Source: Alkalimonas collagenimarina (lineage in GTDB: Bacteria > Pseudomonadota > Gammaproteobacteria > Enterobacterales > Alteromonadaceae). Taken from it: 64,000 nucleotides of DNA. The number at the start of each line of letters is the position of its first letter. The stretch's first letter is position 1. The stretch spans positions 186,001-250,000 of the forward strand of contig NZ_JAUZVZ010000002.1 in NCBI RefSeq assembly GCF_030717845.1. Direction: 5' to 3'. Below the pieces are notes generated by a model. It was not told the DNA's origin, made no database searches, and saw only the letters and a list, made by a program, of their open reading frames with translations. A program made the position numbers and the translations under genes. Below, piece by piece: positions 28,917-38,784 of this stretch.

Positions 28917-29543
28917 ATGTCGTTACAGAGCACTCAGCATCAGGATTTGATCAACGCTTTAGTCCCCATTGTCATCGAGCAGACCGCCAAGGGCGAGCGC
29001 TCATTTGATATTTATTCCCGTTTACTGAAAGAACGCGTGATCTTTTTAACCGGGCCGGTTGAAGATTACATGGCAAACCTGATCTGCGCTCAACTGTTAT
29101 TCCTTGAGTCTGAGAATCCAGAAAAAGATATTTATATCTACATCAATTCGCCTGGTGGTTCTGTCACTGCAGGCATGTCTATTTATGATACCATGCAGTA
29201 CATCAAGCCTGATATTGCCACTGTATGCATGGGGCAAGCGGCCAGTATGGGGGCTTTCCTGTTATCTGGTGGCGCCAAAGGCAAACGGTTTTGTTTGCCT
29301 AATGCCCGGGTCATGATCCACCAGCCTTTAGGTGGTTTCCAAGGCCAAGCCACCGATATAGAGATCCATGCCCGTGAGATCCTCAGTATAAAAGAGAAGT
29401 TAAATCGATTAATGGCTGAACATACCGGCCAAACGTATGAAAAAATCTGCCATGATACCGAGCGGGATAACTTTTTAACCGCACAAACTGCTTTGGATTA
29501 CGGGTTGGTGGATTCAATTTTGACGCGAAGAGACGCGAAATAA
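28917..29543 (+). CDS. clpP: ATP-dependent Clp protease proteolytic subunit
   Basis: Serine protease that forms the tetradecameric chamber fed by ClpX or ClpA. 208 aa. The catalytic triad is Ser110 ([10 protein letters not shown]), His135 (MIHQPLGG) and Asp184 (ERDNF). [14 protein letters not shown] is also typical. It is followed by clpX after 76 bases. Confidence 0.97.
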   Translation: MSLQSTQHQDLINALVPIVIEQTAKGERSFDIYSRLLKERVIFLTGPVEDYMANLICAQLLFLESENPEKDIYIYINSPGGSVTAGMSIYDTMQYIKPDIATVCMGQAASMGAFLLSGGAKGKRFCLPNARVMIHQPLGGFQGQATDIEIHAREILSIKEKLNRLMAEHTGQTYEKICHDTERDNFLTAQTALDYGLVDSILTRRDAK

Positions 29544-29619
29544 TAGCGTTTATTTGCTATTGTATTAAGAAGCAAGGTGTTCAATATGTTGTTGAGCACG
29601 AGGTGGAAGAGGAAGTTAC

Positions 29620-30900
29620 ATGTCTGATAACCGTACTGACGGTGACAAAGGCGGTAAATTGTTGTACTGCTCATTTTGTGGCAAATCACAACATGAAGTG
29701 CGCAAGCTGATCGCTGGCCCGCAGGTCTATATCTGCGATGAATGCGTGGATTTGTGCAATGATATTATCCGGGAAGAAATCAAAGACATTTCACCCAAGC
29801 GTGAAGCAGATAAGCTGCCTACGCCCCATGAAATTCGCACCAATTTAGATGATTATGTCATTGGTCAGGATCATGCCAAAAAGGTATTAGCTGTTGCTGT
29901 GTATAACCATTACAAGCGATTACGCAGTGCTAACAGCAAGCAAGAGGTTGAACTTAGCAAAAGTAATATTTTGCTGATTGGCCCAACCGGTAGCGGTAAA
30001 ACTCTACTGGCAGAAACCTTGGCCCGCTTGCTGGATGTGCCTTTTACCATGGCCGATGCCACCACTTTAACGGAAGCTGGCTACGTGGGTGAAGACGTAG
30101 AAAACATCATCCAGAAGCTGCTGCAAAAATGCGATTACGATGTCGAAAAGGCACAACGTGGCATTGTCTATATCGACGAAATCGACAAGATTTCGCGCAA
30201 ATCTGATAACCCATCCATCACACGTGATGTGTCGGGGGAGGGCGTGCAGCAGGCATTGTTAAAGCTGATAGAAGGGACCATTGCATCGGTTCCGCCACAA
30301 GGCGGTCGTAAGCATCCGCAGCAGGAGTTCCTGCAGGTTGATACGTCGAAGATCCTGTTTATCTGTGGTGGTGCTTTTGCTGGCCTCGATAAGGTGATTG
30401 AACAGCGTTCAGCCAAGGGCTCAGGCATTGGTTTTGGTGCGGAAGTGAAAAGTAAAGAAAGTACCCGCAGCATTACGGAGTCCTTTAAGGACGTTGAACC
30501 GGAGGATTTGGTGAAATACGGCTTGATCCCGGAGTTCATCGGTCGTTTGCCGGTCGTGGCTACGTTGACTGAGTTGGATCTGGACGCATTGGTGCAGATA
30601 TTAAGCTTGCCTAAAAATGCTCTGGTGAAACAGTTTGGCTCCTTATTTGAAATGGAAGGGGTAGAGCTGGAGTTCCGGGACGATGCTCTGAAAGCCATTG
30701 CCAATAAAGCGATGGAGCGGAAAACCGGCGCTCGTGGTCTGCGTTCCATTGTCGAAGGGGTATTATTGGATACTATGTACGACTTACCGTCGATGGATGA
30801 TGTCAGTAAAGTGGTGATTGATGATACCGTTATTCGTGGTGAATCTGATCCAATCCTTATTTACGAACATAAAGATCCAGCAGTGGCTGAATCGCACTAG
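29620..30900 (+). CDS. clpX: ATP-dependent Clp protease ATP-binding subunit ClpX
   Basis: AAA+ unfoldase (426 aa) that delivers tagged substrates to ClpP. The N-terminal C4 zinc domain has Cys17, Cys20, Cys39 and Cys42. Walker A is GPTGSGKT (about 125-132) and Walker B is [10 protein letters not shown]. The ClpP-docking loop [10 protein letters not shown] (IGF) and the pore loop AGYVGEDVE are present. Confidence 0.97.
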   Translation: MSDNRTDGDKGGKLLYCSFCGKSQHEVRKLIAGPQVYICDECVDLCNDIIREEIKDISPKREADKLPTPHEIRTNLDDYVIGQDHAKKVLAVAVYNHYKRLRSANSKQEVELSKSNILLIGPTGSGKTLLAETLARLLDVPFTMADATTLTEAGYVGEDVENIIQKLLQKCDYDVEKAQRGIVYIDEIDKISRKSDNPSITRDVSGEGVQQALLKLIEGTIASVPPQGGRKHPQQEFLQVDTSKILFICGGAFAGLDKVIEQRSAKGSGIGFGAEVKSKESTRSITESFKDVEPEDLVKYGLIPEFIGRLPVVATLTELDLDALVQILSLPKNALVKQFGSLFEMEGVELEFRDDALKAIANKAMERKTGARGLRSIVEGVLLDTMYDLPSMDDVSKVVIDDTVIRGESDPILIYEHKDPAVAESH

Positions 30901-30935
30901 ATAGTCTACACCATGGTTATAAGCTATGGTTTAGC

Positions 30936-30968
30936 TCGGGCAGCATTCAGGCTGCCCGATTTATTTTT
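30936..30968 (+). terminator. Rho-independent terminator after clpX
   Basis: TCGGGCAGC (30936-30944), loop ATTCAG, GCTGCCCGA (30951-30959), then TTTATTTTT. Confidence 0.9.
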
Positions 30969-31002
30969 ACCATCAGTTAAAAATAAAAGCAGTCTCTGGC
31001 AA

Positions 31003-31029
31003 TTGAAGTTCCGACAACCGGCCCCATAT
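31003..31029 (+). promoter_or_regulatory. Heat-shock (sigma-32) promoter of lon
   Basis: TTGAAG (31003-31008), 13-base spacer, CCCCATAT (31022-31029), 49 bases before the lon ATG. This is the sigma-32 pattern, with the spacing known for heat-shock genes including E. coli lon. Confidence 0.85.
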
Positions 31030-31078
31030 CATCTAATATCCGTTTGCATCTACATGCACTTAATTCGAGAGAGAATCA

Positions 31079-33475
31079 ATGACAGAAGAACACATTGAAC
31101 GTCGTCATATGCCGGTATTGGCCCTGCGCGATGTGGTGGTTTATCCGCATATGGTGATCCCATTGTTTGTCGGCCGTGCTAAATCCATAAAATGCCTGGA
31201 TGCCGCGATGGACAACGACAAGCAAATTTTTCTGGTGGCACAAAAAGATGCGGCGCTGGATGATCCAAAAGCGGACGACTTATACAGCATTGGCACCGTG
31301 GCTACTATCCTGCAGCTGTTAAAATTACCGGATGGTACCGTCAAAGTGCTGGTTGAAGGCAGTCAGCGTGGCCGCTTGCATCAGTTTACGGAAACGGAAG
31401 ATAGCTTTGCCGCCGATGTTGATATGATTGAATCGGTGGAAGTGGATAGCCGTGAGCAGGAAGTATTTTTACGCTCTGCCATTAATCAGTTTGAAGGCTA
31501 CATTAAACTGAATAAAAAAATACCACCTGAGGTACTGACCGCGCTAACGGGTATTGATGATGCGGCTCGATTGGCTGACACCATGGCTGCTCATATGCCA
31601 CTGAAAGTTGAAGACAAGCAAAAAGTGCTTGAAATCACCGATGTGACCGAGCGGCTGGAATACCTGATGGCGATGATGGAAAACGAAATTGACATCTTGC
31701 AGGTTGAGCGTCGTATTCGCAGCCGGGTGAAAAAGCAAATGGAAAAAAGCCAGCGCGAGTACTATCTGAATGAGCAAATGAAAGCCATTCAGAAAGAACT
31801 TGGTGAGCTGGAAGATACGCCGGATGAGTTTGAAGCTTTAAGCAAAAAAATTGAGCAGGCAAAAATGCCTGTTGAAGCAGCTGATAAAGCGAAAGCAGAA
31901 TTGCAGAAGCTGAAAATGATGTCACCTATGTCAGCGGAAGCTACCGTGGTGCGAAGCTACATTGAGTGGTTAACCAATGTACCGTGGAAAAGCCGTAGCA
32001 AGGTGAAGAAAGATTTAGCAGCGGCGGAAAACATCTTAAATGCTGACCATTATGGTCTGGAGAAAGTCAAAGAACGCATTATTGAATACCTCGCCGTGCA
32101 GCAGCGGGTGAATAAATTAAAAGGGCCTATCTTGTGTCTGGTTGGCCCGCCTGGGGTGGGTAAAACCTCATTGGGTCAGTCTATTGCCAAAGCTACCGGC
32201 CGTAAGTACATGCGTATGGCTTTGGGCGGTGTTCGTGATGAAGCCGAAATTCGTGGTCATCGCCGAACTTACATTGGCTCTATGCCGGGTAAGATTATCC
32301 AAAAAATGTCTAAGGTAGGCGTGCGTAACCCGCTGTTCTTATTAGATGAAATTGATAAGATGGCGTCTGATTTTCGTGGTGATCCATCCTCCGCCTTGCT
32401 TGAGGTGTTGGATCCAGAGCAGAACACCAGCTTCAGTGATCATTATTTAGAAGTTGATTACGATTTATCGGACGTGATGTTTGTGGCGACATCAAATAGC
32501 TTAAATATTCCAGCACCCTTGTTGGATAGAATGGAAGTGATCCGCTTGTCGGGCTACACCGAGGATGAAAAGCTCAATATTGCTAAGCAACATTTGATCT
32601 CGAAGCAAGTCAGTCGCAATGGTTTAAAGCCAGAAGAAATTGATATCACGGATGAAGCTATTGTCGGCATTATTCGTTACTACACTCGTGAAGCCGGAGT
32701 TCGTAGTCTGGAGCGGGAAATCTCTAAACTATGCCGTAAAGCAGTAAAAGAAATTTTATTGCATAAAGACACCAAAAAAGTGGTGATTAATCAGAAAAAC
32801 TTAGAAACCTTCCTTGGGGTTCAACGTTTTGATTATGGTAAAGCGGATGACAGCAATCGTATCGGTCAAGTCACCGGCTTAGCATGGACTGAAGTCGGTG
32901 GTGATTTGCTGACCATTGAGGCGGCTGCAGTAGTTGGCAAAGGTAAGTTGACCTACACCGGCTCTTTGGGTGATGTGATGAAAGAGTCAATTCAGGCTGC
33001 AATGACGGTTGTTCGCAGCCGTGCTGAGATTTTACGCATCAATGATGACTTTTATGAGACGCGTGATATCCATGTGCATGTACCGGAAGGTGCGACGCCG
33101 AAAGACGGGCCAAGTGCAGGGATTGGCATGGTCACGGCCCTGGTCTCCAGTTTAACGGGTAATCCGGTGCGGGCTGATGTCGCCATGACAGGTGAAATTA
33201 CCTTGCGTGGTGAAGTATTGCCTATTGGCGGCTTAAAAGAAAAGCTACTTGCTGCTCATCGCGGTGGGATTAAACGAGTCTTGATCCCGCACGATAACTT
33301 GCGTGATCTGAAAGAAATTCCAGACAATGTGAAAGCAGACCTGGAGATTAAGCCGGTAAAATGGATTGATGATGTGCTGGAACTTGCTTTGCAGGAGCCA
33401 GTAAGCAGATTCCAACCGGAAATTTTGCCAAAAAAAGCAGCAAAAAGTGCAAAAATTGAAAAAAATGCGCATTAG
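31079..33475 (+). CDS. lon: ATP-dependent protease La
   Basis: Cytosolic AAA+ serine protease for misfolded and regulatory proteins. 798 aa. N-terminal substrate domain (about 10-200), coiled linker, Walker [13 protein letters not shown] (about 358-369), Walker [11 protein letters not shown], and the C-terminal Ser/Lys protease with the catalytic serine in [11 protein letters not shown] and the lysine in [14 protein letters not shown]. The lysine-rich tail is usual. Own heat-shock promoter upstream. Confidence 0.97.
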   Translation: MTEEHIERRHMPVLALRDVVVYPHMVIPLFVGRAKSIKCLDAAMDNDKQIFLVAQKDAALDDPKADDLYSIGTVATILQLLKLPDGTVKVLVEGSQRGRLHQFTETEDSFAADVDMIESVEVDSREQEVFLRSAINQFEGYIKLNKKIPPEVLTALTGIDDAARLADTMAAHMPLKVEDKQKVLEITDVTERLEYLMAMMENEIDILQVERRIRSRVKKQMEKSQREYYLNEQMKAIQKELGELEDTPDEFEALSKKIEQAKMPVEAADKAKAELQKLKMMSPMSAEATVVRSYIEWLTNVPWKSRSKVKKDLAAAENILNADHYGLEKVKERIIEYLAVQQRVNKLKGPILCLVGPPGVGKTSLGQSIAKATGRKYMRMALGGVRDEAEIRGHRRTYIGSMPGKIIQKMSKVGVRNPLFLLDEIDKMASDFRGDPSSALLEVLDPEQNTSFSDHYLEVDYDLSDVMFVATSNSLNIPAPLLDRMEVIRLSGYTEDEKLNIAKQHLISKQVSRNGLKPEEIDITDEAIVGIIRYYTREAGVRSLEREISKLCRKAVKEILLHKDTKKVVINQKNLETFLGVQRFDYGKADDSNRIGQVTGLAWTEVGGDLLTIEAAAVVGKGKLTYTGSLGDVMKESIQAAMTVVRSRAEILRINDDFYETRDIHVHVPEGATPKDGPSAGIGMVTALVSSLTGNPVRADVAMTGEITLRGEVLPIGGLKEKLLAAHRGGIKRVLIPHDNLRDLKEIPDNVKADLEIKPVKWIDDVLELALQEPVSRFQPEILPKKAAKSAKIEKNAH

Positions 33476-33519
33476 GGGCTTTTCATTCTCCATGGCTGTG
33501 CTAAGTTAACCAAAGTTCT

Positions 33520-33544
33520 CTAGCCCTTACCCAATAAGGGCTAG
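33520..33544. other. Perfect hairpin between lon and hupB
   Basis: CTAGCCCTTA (33520-33529) and TAAGGGCTAG (33535-33544) form a 10-bp perfect stem with loop CCCAA and no T run. It may mark the 3' end of the lon mRNA. Confidence 0.55.
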
Positions 33545-33584
33545 GCTCAAAGTGGAAAAATAGTTGTATTAAGCTCTCTTCTGC

Positions 33585-33621
33585 TTGCAAGCGCTCTAAA
33601 TGCTTGATATAACAAGAGCGC
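33585..33621 (+). promoter_or_regulatory. hupB promoter with an inverted repeat around the -10
   Basis: TTGCAA (33585-33590), 17-base spacer, TATAAC (33608-33613). GCGCTCT (33591-33597) and AGAGCGC (33615-33621) are exact inverted arms that bracket the -10, a plausible operator. Confidence 0.7.
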
Positions 33622-33682
33622 GTAATTACAACATATATACGTATAGTTGTTGAAAACAATAACAATTGAAGGGGATGATATT

Positions 33683-33955
33683 GTGAACAAGTCTCAACTT
33701 ATCGACAAAATTGCTGCTGGTGCAGATATTTCAAAAGCCGACGCAGGTCGTTCATTGGACGCGTTCATTAACGCTGTAACCGAAGCTCTGAAAGAAGGTG
33801 ACTCTGTAGCATTGGTTGGTTTTGGTACCTATTCTGTTCGTGATCGTGCTGCCCGTACTGGCCGCAACCCACAAACTGGTGCCACCATCCAGATCGCTTC
33901 TGCTAAAATTCCTTCGTTCAAGCCAGGTAAAGCGTTAAAAGACGCTGTAAACTAA
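33683..33955 (+). CDS. hupB: DNA-binding protein HU-beta, GTG start
   Basis: Nucleoid protein of 90 aa that bends DNA non-specifically. It begins with GTG at 33683 ([20 protein letters not shown] after initiation), with AAGGGG upstream; the ATG-like frame start 12 codons earlier gives a non-HU lead. [20 protein letters not shown] is the DNA-binding arm and [15 protein letters not shown] the C-terminus. It lies between lon and ppiD, the standard hupB position. Confidence 0.96.
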   Translation: MNKSQLIDKIAAGADISKADAGRSLDAFINAVTEALKEGDSVALVGFGTYSVRDRAARTGRNPQTGATIQIASAKIPSFKPGKALKDAVN

Positions 33956-34016
33956 GTATTGGTTTGCTCGGCGCGCCGGGTAAATTAGTCAGGCTCATGC
34001 AGGTGGATGGTTCTTA

Positions 34017-34045
34017 TGGCTAAATTAGCCAAAGTTCCTAGGAAT
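34017..34045. other. Palindromes in the hupB 3' region
   Basis: TGGCTAA-A-TTAGCCA (34017-34031) and TTCCTAGGAA (34036-34045), with CGGCGCGCCG at about 33970. They lie in the roughly 140-base stretch from the hupB stop to its terminator. Confidence 0.5.
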
Positions 34046-34092
34046 AGAAATTTTTAGTTCCCTGCCAGTCAGCCAAGGCTTCAATCAGAAAG

Positions 34093-34121
34093 GCGCATCT
34101 GTTAAGATGCGCTTTTTTTTT
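34093..34121 (+). terminator. Rho-independent terminator after hupB
   Basis: GCGCATCT (34093-34100), loop GTTA, AGATGCGC (34105-34112), then nine Ts. Very strong. Confidence 0.95.
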
Positions 34122-34159
34122 AAGTCAACAATTGAGTTGAATACAGAGATAAACTGGCA

Positions 34160-36076
34160 ATGTTAGAGAAAATCAGAGAAGGTTCGCAAGGATTAACGGC
34201 CAAAATCATTCTGGGTTTAGTGATCCTGACATTCGCCCTCGCCGGAGTGGGCGGTTATCTTGGTTCTAGCCAGGAAACCCCTGCCGCTGAAGTGAACGGT
34301 GAAGGTGTGACTCGAGCAGCCCTAGAGCAAGCGTATCAAAACGAACGGGCTCGAATGGAGCAACAGTTTGGCGATATGTTCGAAATGCTGGCATCCGATG
34401 CTAGTTATATGGCTGGTTTTCGGGCAGACGTTCTGGAGCGTTTGATCGATGAAACCCTGCAAAAGCAATATGCAGCTGAGTTAGGCTTGCGGATAAGCGA
34501 TGATGCAGTACGGGATTTGATCCGTTCCATGCCTGAGTTTCAGGTGGCAGGGCAGTTCAACAATGATCGCTATTTGGCATTACTACGACAGGCAGGTCTG
34601 CAGACGGCTGAGTTTCGTGACATGTTGCGTGAGCAAATGGCCCGCCAGCAATTAATCCAGGGATTGATTCTGTCTGAGTTCTCTATTCCGGCAGAGATGC
34701 AGCGCTTACAAAAGCTGCAACAGCAGAGCCGGGATATACAGTTTGTTAAATTTGCCGCTGCTGATTTCATTGATCAAGTTGAGCTCGATGAGAGCATGAT
34801 CGAAGAATTTTACTATGATCGACTGAGTCAATATGAGGCGGAAGAGAAAATTGCTGTTGAGTACATTGAATTATCGGTCGAGAGTATTGCTGCTGACATT
34901 CAGATAACTGAACAAGATGCACTGGCATTTTACGAAGCCAACCAAACGTTGTACGGTACGGAAGCTCGCCGTCAGGTCGCACATATTTTATTTGAAACCA
35001 TGCAAGACGATGCGGATATTGCGGCTAAAGCAGAGGCGACCTTAGCCGAGCTTCAAGCTGGAGCTGATTTTGCTGAAGTAGCAGCACAGCAATCCGATGA
35101 TGCTTTTTCAGCAGCTGAAGGTGGTGTATTGCCTTGGCTGAATCGTGGTGATATGGAAGCTGCATTCGAAGATGCGGCTTTTGCTTTGTCTGAAGAGGGT
35201 GAGTTGAGTGCAGTGATACAAACCAGCTTTGGTTACCATATTCTGAAATTACATCAGTATGAAGCTGCGACTCTAAAAGATTTTGCTGAGGTCAAAGACG
35301 AAATCATCCAGACTGTTCAGCAGGAACGCGCTTATGATCGCTTTTTTGAAATACAGCAACAGCTTGCCGAAGTTAGCTTTGAAGTGCCGGATAACCTGGT
35401 TGAAGCAGCAGATGTAACGCAATTACCATTGCAGCAGCAAGCTTTGTTTTCGCGGATGCAGGCTCCGGCACCATTTAGTCATCCACAACTGTTGCAAACC
35501 TTGTTTAATCTGAATTTTATTGCTGATGGCTTGAATAGTGATTTGATAGAGGTTGGGCCTCAACACATGGTAGTAGCACGGGTTACTGAACACCAGCCAG
35601 CTCGCACTTTACCGTTAGATGAAGTACGCGAACAAGTCGTTGCTGAGCTACGTCAGCGTAAGAGCTCTGAACTTGCTCGTCAGCGTGCTGAAGCATTACT
35701 CGAAACCTACCAGCAAGAGGGAGACCTCATGGCGTTGATGGCTTCAGCTGGTCTGGAGCTCACTCAGGCACCATCAACATCTCGTTTTGGTGGAAGCTTG
35801 GATGCAGAAGTTCGTGCCAGTGCGTTTGCATTAGCGCGTCCGACCGATGAACAACCGGTCAGCGTAGATCTGGCTCAGCTGGCTAGTGGTGATATGGCAT
35901 TGGTGGCAGTAACCGCTGTGCATGATAGTAGTGCAGTGGATACCCCTTCTGCAGACGATCTGGAGCGTTTGGCTAATCAGCAGGCGCAACAAGTTTATGA
36001 AGCCATGGTGGCAGCACTAAAAGCCGATGCAAAAATTGTTCGGCAACGCCTGGAGTCATCAGAACCTGGCTTCTGA
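34160..36076 (+). CDS. ppiD: Periplasmic folding chaperone PpiD (SurA/PrsA-type)
   Basis: Inner-membrane-anchored chaperone near the Sec translocon that assists outer-membrane protein folding. 638 aa. N-terminal cytoplasmic MLEKIREGSQGLTAKIILG leads into one transmembrane helix (about 15-36). The SurA-like N-domain follows, then a parvulin domain at about 266-360 (ARRQVAHILFET, GGVLPWLNRGDMEAAFEDAA, TSFGYHILKL) and a C-terminal region. Only 38 bases separate it from the hupB terminator. Confidence 0.93.
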   Translation: MLEKIREGSQGLTAKIILGLVILTFALAGVGGYLGSSQETPAAEVNGEGVTRAALEQAYQNERARMEQQFGDMFEMLASDASYMAGFRADVLERLIDETLQKQYAAELGLRISDDAVRDLIRSMPEFQVAGQFNNDRYLALLRQAGLQTAEFRDMLREQMARQQLIQGLILSEFSIPAEMQRLQKLQQQSRDIQFVKFAAADFIDQVELDESMIEEFYYDRLSQYEAEEKIAVEYIELSVESIAADIQITEQDALAFYEANQTLYGTEARRQVAHILFETMQDDADIAAKAEATLAELQAGADFAEVAAQQSDDAFSAAEGGVLPWLNRGDMEAAFEDAAFALSEEGELSAVIQTSFGYHILKLHQYEAATLKDFAEVKDEIIQTVQQERAYDRFFEIQQQLAEVSFEVPDNLVEAADVTQLPLQQQALFSRMQAPAPFSHPQLLQTLFNLNFIADGLNSDLIEVGPQHMVVARVTEHQPARTLPLDEVREQVVAELRQRKSSELARQRAEALLETYQQEGDLMALMASAGLELTQAPSTSRFGGSLDAEVRASAFALARPTDEQPVSVDLAQLASGDMALVAVTAVHDSSAVDTPSADDLERLANQQAQQVYEAMVAALKADAKIVRQRLESSEPGF

Positions 36077-36090
36077 TCCTTTACTGGCTT

Positions 36091-36123
36091 AAAAACCCTG
36101 AGCTTCGTTCTCAGGGTTTTTTT
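36091..36123. terminator. Bidirectional terminator between ppiD and sapF
   Basis: AAAACCCTGAG (36092-36102), loop CTTCGTT, CTCAGGGTTTT (36110-36120), with an A run before and a T run after, serving both convergent units. Confidence 0.92.
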
Positions 36124-36137
36124 ATGGCAATAGCATC

Positions 36138-36899
36138 CTAGCTCATACCCATCAATTTACGAGTATGAGCGTGCTGTGGTTGTGTTAAGAGCTGTTCTGT
36201 TGGTCCTGATTCAACCACTTGCCCATGTTGCATCACGATGCAATGATCACTGATGTGCCGAACTAACCGTAGATTTTTGCTGATCAGCAGATAGGCGAGG
36301 CCTTTTTGTTGTTGTAACTCCAGCAATAAATTGACAATTTGAGCACGTAAGGTTGGATCCAGCACCGTCAGGGCTTCATCTAAAATCAGTAACTTTGGAT
36401 CCAGAATTAATGCTCTGGCTAAAGCAATACGTTGCTGTTGGCCTGCTGAAAACATGTGTGGGTAAAAATCGATGTGTTCATCCATTAAACCCACTTGTTG
36501 CAAGCTTTCCAATACTTTTTGCTGGCGCTGCAAGTTATCCAGTACAGTACTAAAGCGCAGTACATCCGTTAGCATATCGCCTATTTTCTGGCTTGGGTTT
36601 AAAGCACGCTCGGCATCTTGAAACAGATAGCGGATCACGTGATTGTATTTGCGGTAATTGGTCATGGTGACTACTTTGCCGGCCAAGCGGATCTCACCCT
36701 GATCCGGTTGTTCAATGCCAACCAGAACTTTGGCTAAGGTACTCTTACCTGATCCTGTTTCACCAACAATAGCCAAGGTTTTACCAGCATGCAGTTGAAA
36801 ACTGATGTTCTCAAGTGCTTTAATGGTTTCCTGTCGGAACAGACCGTGCTGTTTGCGATAGGTTTTGCACAGCGCAGTGACTTCTAACAAGCAGCTCAT
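36138..36899 (-). CDS. sapF: Peptide ABC transporter ATP-binding protein SapF
   Basis: One of two ATPases of the Sap importer (antimicrobial peptide resistance; linked to potassium and haem uptake in some species). 253 aa from the ATG at 36899, which shares one base with the sapD stop. Walker A GETGSGKST (near residue 46), signature motif SAGQQQRIALARALI, Walker B LLILDEALTVLD. The longer frame to 37019 reads into sapD. It ends the sapABCDF operon. Confidence 0.93.
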   Translation of the reverse strand: MSCLLEVTALCKTYRKQHGLFRQETIKALENISFQLHAGKTLAIVGETGSGKSTLAKVLVGIEQPDQGEIRLAGKVVTMTNYRKYNHVIRYLFQDAERALNPSQKIGDMLTDVLRFSTVLDNLQRQQKVLESLQQVGLMDEHIDFYPHMFSAGQQQRIALARALILDPKLLILDEALTVLDPTLRAQIVNLLLELQQQKGLAYLLISKNLRLVRHISDHCIVMQHGQVVESGPTEQLLTQPQHAHTRKLMGMS

Positions 36900-37891
36900 C
36901 AAGATCCCTTCCGTTGTAGTGGGAAATGGCAGCTGTAAAAGTGCTGCTGTTTGCTTTGTAAGCTGGGGGTATGAACACACTCTTTGCGTGCGTTCGGACA
37001 GCGCGGCCCTAATCGACATCCCACCGGGAGATGCTGCAATGTAGGGATGCTACCAGGCAGCGCATACAGCATGCTTTTCGCCGGTAGGTCGGGCTGAAAC
37101 TCTGGTACACTTTTAATCAGTGCATCGGTATAAGGGTGATATGGCTGCGCTAAAACTTGAGAGGTTTTACCCGACTCAACCAATTGGCCACAATAGAGGA
37201 CCGATAAATTATGTGTGTAGCGGGCAATGCTGTCGAGCTCATTGCTGATTAACAGCACCGACATCCCTTTCAACTGATTCAAACTGGTAATTAATCGAAA
37301 GAGCTGCGCTTGAGTGCTGCTCTCGAGAGCAGTCGTTGGTTCGTCGGCGATTAATAACTTAGGGTTTTTTGCTATGGCCATGGCAATCATGACCTTCTGG
37401 CAGACTCCTTCGGACAACTGATAAGGATAACTGCTCAGTACCGCAACATGATCTTTAATCCCTACTTTGTGCAGCAGGGCGATCGCCTTTTTCTTTTTGC
37501 GACTCTCTCGGCCCCACCAGCTACCTTTGATGACATCATTTGGGATAGATTCTTGCAATTGTTCGGCAATCAATGCGGTCGGATCAAGGCACTTACTTGG
37601 CTCTTGATAGATCATCGCGATATCACGACCAATTATTTTGCGTTGTTGATCGAAGGACAATTGCAATAGATCCTGCCCAAACCAATGGAAGCGATCGGCC
37701 GTGATGCGCCAGCGCTGATTCAACACATTCACAATCGCTTTCGCAATCAGACTTTTGCCAGAGCCTGACTCGCCCACCAAACCTCTGATCTCACCTTCTC
37801 GCAAGTTAAGATTAACTCGGTCAACTGCTCTGACTAAACCATGATTGGTTTCCAGCTCAATGGTCAGGTTACGTATATCCAGCAATAACAT
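36899..37891 (-). CDS. sapD: Peptide ABC transporter ATP-binding protein SapD
   Basis: 330 aa. Walker A GLVGESGSGKS (about 36-46), Walker B KLLIADEPTTALE, and the C-terminal oligopeptide-transporter domain with the cysteine-rich CRLGPRCPNARKEC (iron-sulfur-type cysteines seen in Dpp/Opp ATPases). The signature helix reads YQLSEGVCQKVMIAMA, where SEG replaces SGG, as is usual in SapD. Its ATG shares a base with the sapC stop. Confidence 0.93.
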   Translation of the reverse strand: MLLLDIRNLTIELETNHGLVRAVDRVNLNLREGEIRGLVGESGSGKSLIAKAIVNVLNQRWRITADRFHWFGQDLLQLSFDQQRKIIGRDIAMIYQEPSKCLDPTALIAEQLQESIPNDVIKGSWWGRESRKKKKAIALLHKVGIKDHVAVLSSYPYQLSEGVCQKVMIAMAIAKNPKLLIADEPTTALESSTQAQLFRLITSLNQLKGMSVLLISNELDSIARYTHNLSVLYCGQLVESGKTSQVLAQPYHPYTDALIKSVPEFQPDLPAKSMLYALPGSIPTLQHLPVGCRLGPRCPNARKECVHTPSLQSKQQHFYSCHFPLQRKGS

Positions 37892-38784
37892 TAGCTTTCC
37901 TGCCTTTTACGTATGGCGGCTCTTAAACCATCGGACACCAGGTTCACGCTAAGTACTGCCACAAAAATCAACAAACCGGGTAAGGCGATACTCCAAGGGG
38001 CTAAATAAATCAAATCCAAGGCATCGGCTACCATTACCCCCCATTCAGCGGCTGGTGATTGAGCCCCTAAGCCGAGAAAGCCGAGTGCAGCAATATCCAG
38101 AATCGCAGTCGATAGTGCCATACTAAACAAAATCGTCAGTTGTTCCCAAATATTAGGTAAAACGACATTACGCAATATTTGCAGCTGATTTGCGCCATCG
38201 AGCCGATAAGCAATGACATAATCTTGCTCAAGCTGTTGCTGAATGGCGTTACGTATGCCGTGCACAAATTGTGGCAGCAGTGCGAGCATAATCGCCCAAA
38301 TGGTATTGATGAGCCCGGGGCCAAGAATAGCGACGATAATGATGGCGAGTAACAGCGATGGAATAGTTAGCGCTAAATCCAGCATATGATTAAAAGCGCT
38401 AGCTCGAAAGCCTTTACTCATACCAGCTAAAACGCCGAGCAATAAGCCCAGTATCATGGCGCCTAGCACTGTGATGATGGCGATACCAAAAGTATAGCTT
38501 GCCCCCTTAATGAGACGTGAGAGTACATCGCGTCCTAAGTCGTCGGTGCCAAGCAAAAAGCGGACTTGTCCCTGCTCATCCCACGAAGGCGGCACTAACA
38601 AAGCATCGGGGTTCTGTAAGTATGGATCATAAGGTGTGATCAAAGGGCCAAGTAGTGCGGTCAGGGCAAAAAAGCAAAATAAAATGAGGCCGAGTACGGC
38701 TGCATGTTGCTGTCGAAAGACCGACCAGAGTTGATACAGCGGGCCATGCTCTGCTTTGCTATGCAACCAGTGAAACTTAACCAT
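37891..38784 (-). CDS. sapC: Peptide ABC transporter permease SapC
   Basis: 297 aa inner-membrane permease of the DppC/OppC type with about six helices. N-terminal FRQQHAAVLGLILFCFFALT, then TPYDPYLQNPDALLVPPSW and the GTDDLGRDVLSRLIKGASYT signature. The EAA-type loop YVIAYRLDGANQLQIL contacts the ATPases. It overlaps sapB by eight bases. Confidence 0.93.
   Translation of the reverse strand: MVKFHWLHSKAEHGPLYQLWSVFRQQHAAVLGLILFCFFALTALLGPLITPYDPYLQNPDALLVPPSWDEQGQVRFLLGTDDLGRDVLSRLIKGASYTFGIAIITVLGAMILGLLLGVLAGMSKGFRASAFNHMLDLALTIPSLLLAIIIVAILGPGLINTIWAIMLALLPQFVHGIRNAIQQQLEQDYVIAYRLDGANQLQILRNVVLPNIWEQLTILFSMALSTAILDIAALGFLGLGAQSPAAEWGVMVADALDLIYLAPWSIALPGLLIFVAVLSVNLVSDGLRAAIRKRQES

Noticed and set aside
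30913-31098. 61-codon plus-strand frame between clpX and lon
   Set aside because: It covers the clpX terminator and the heat-shock promoter of lon, and has no ribosome site.
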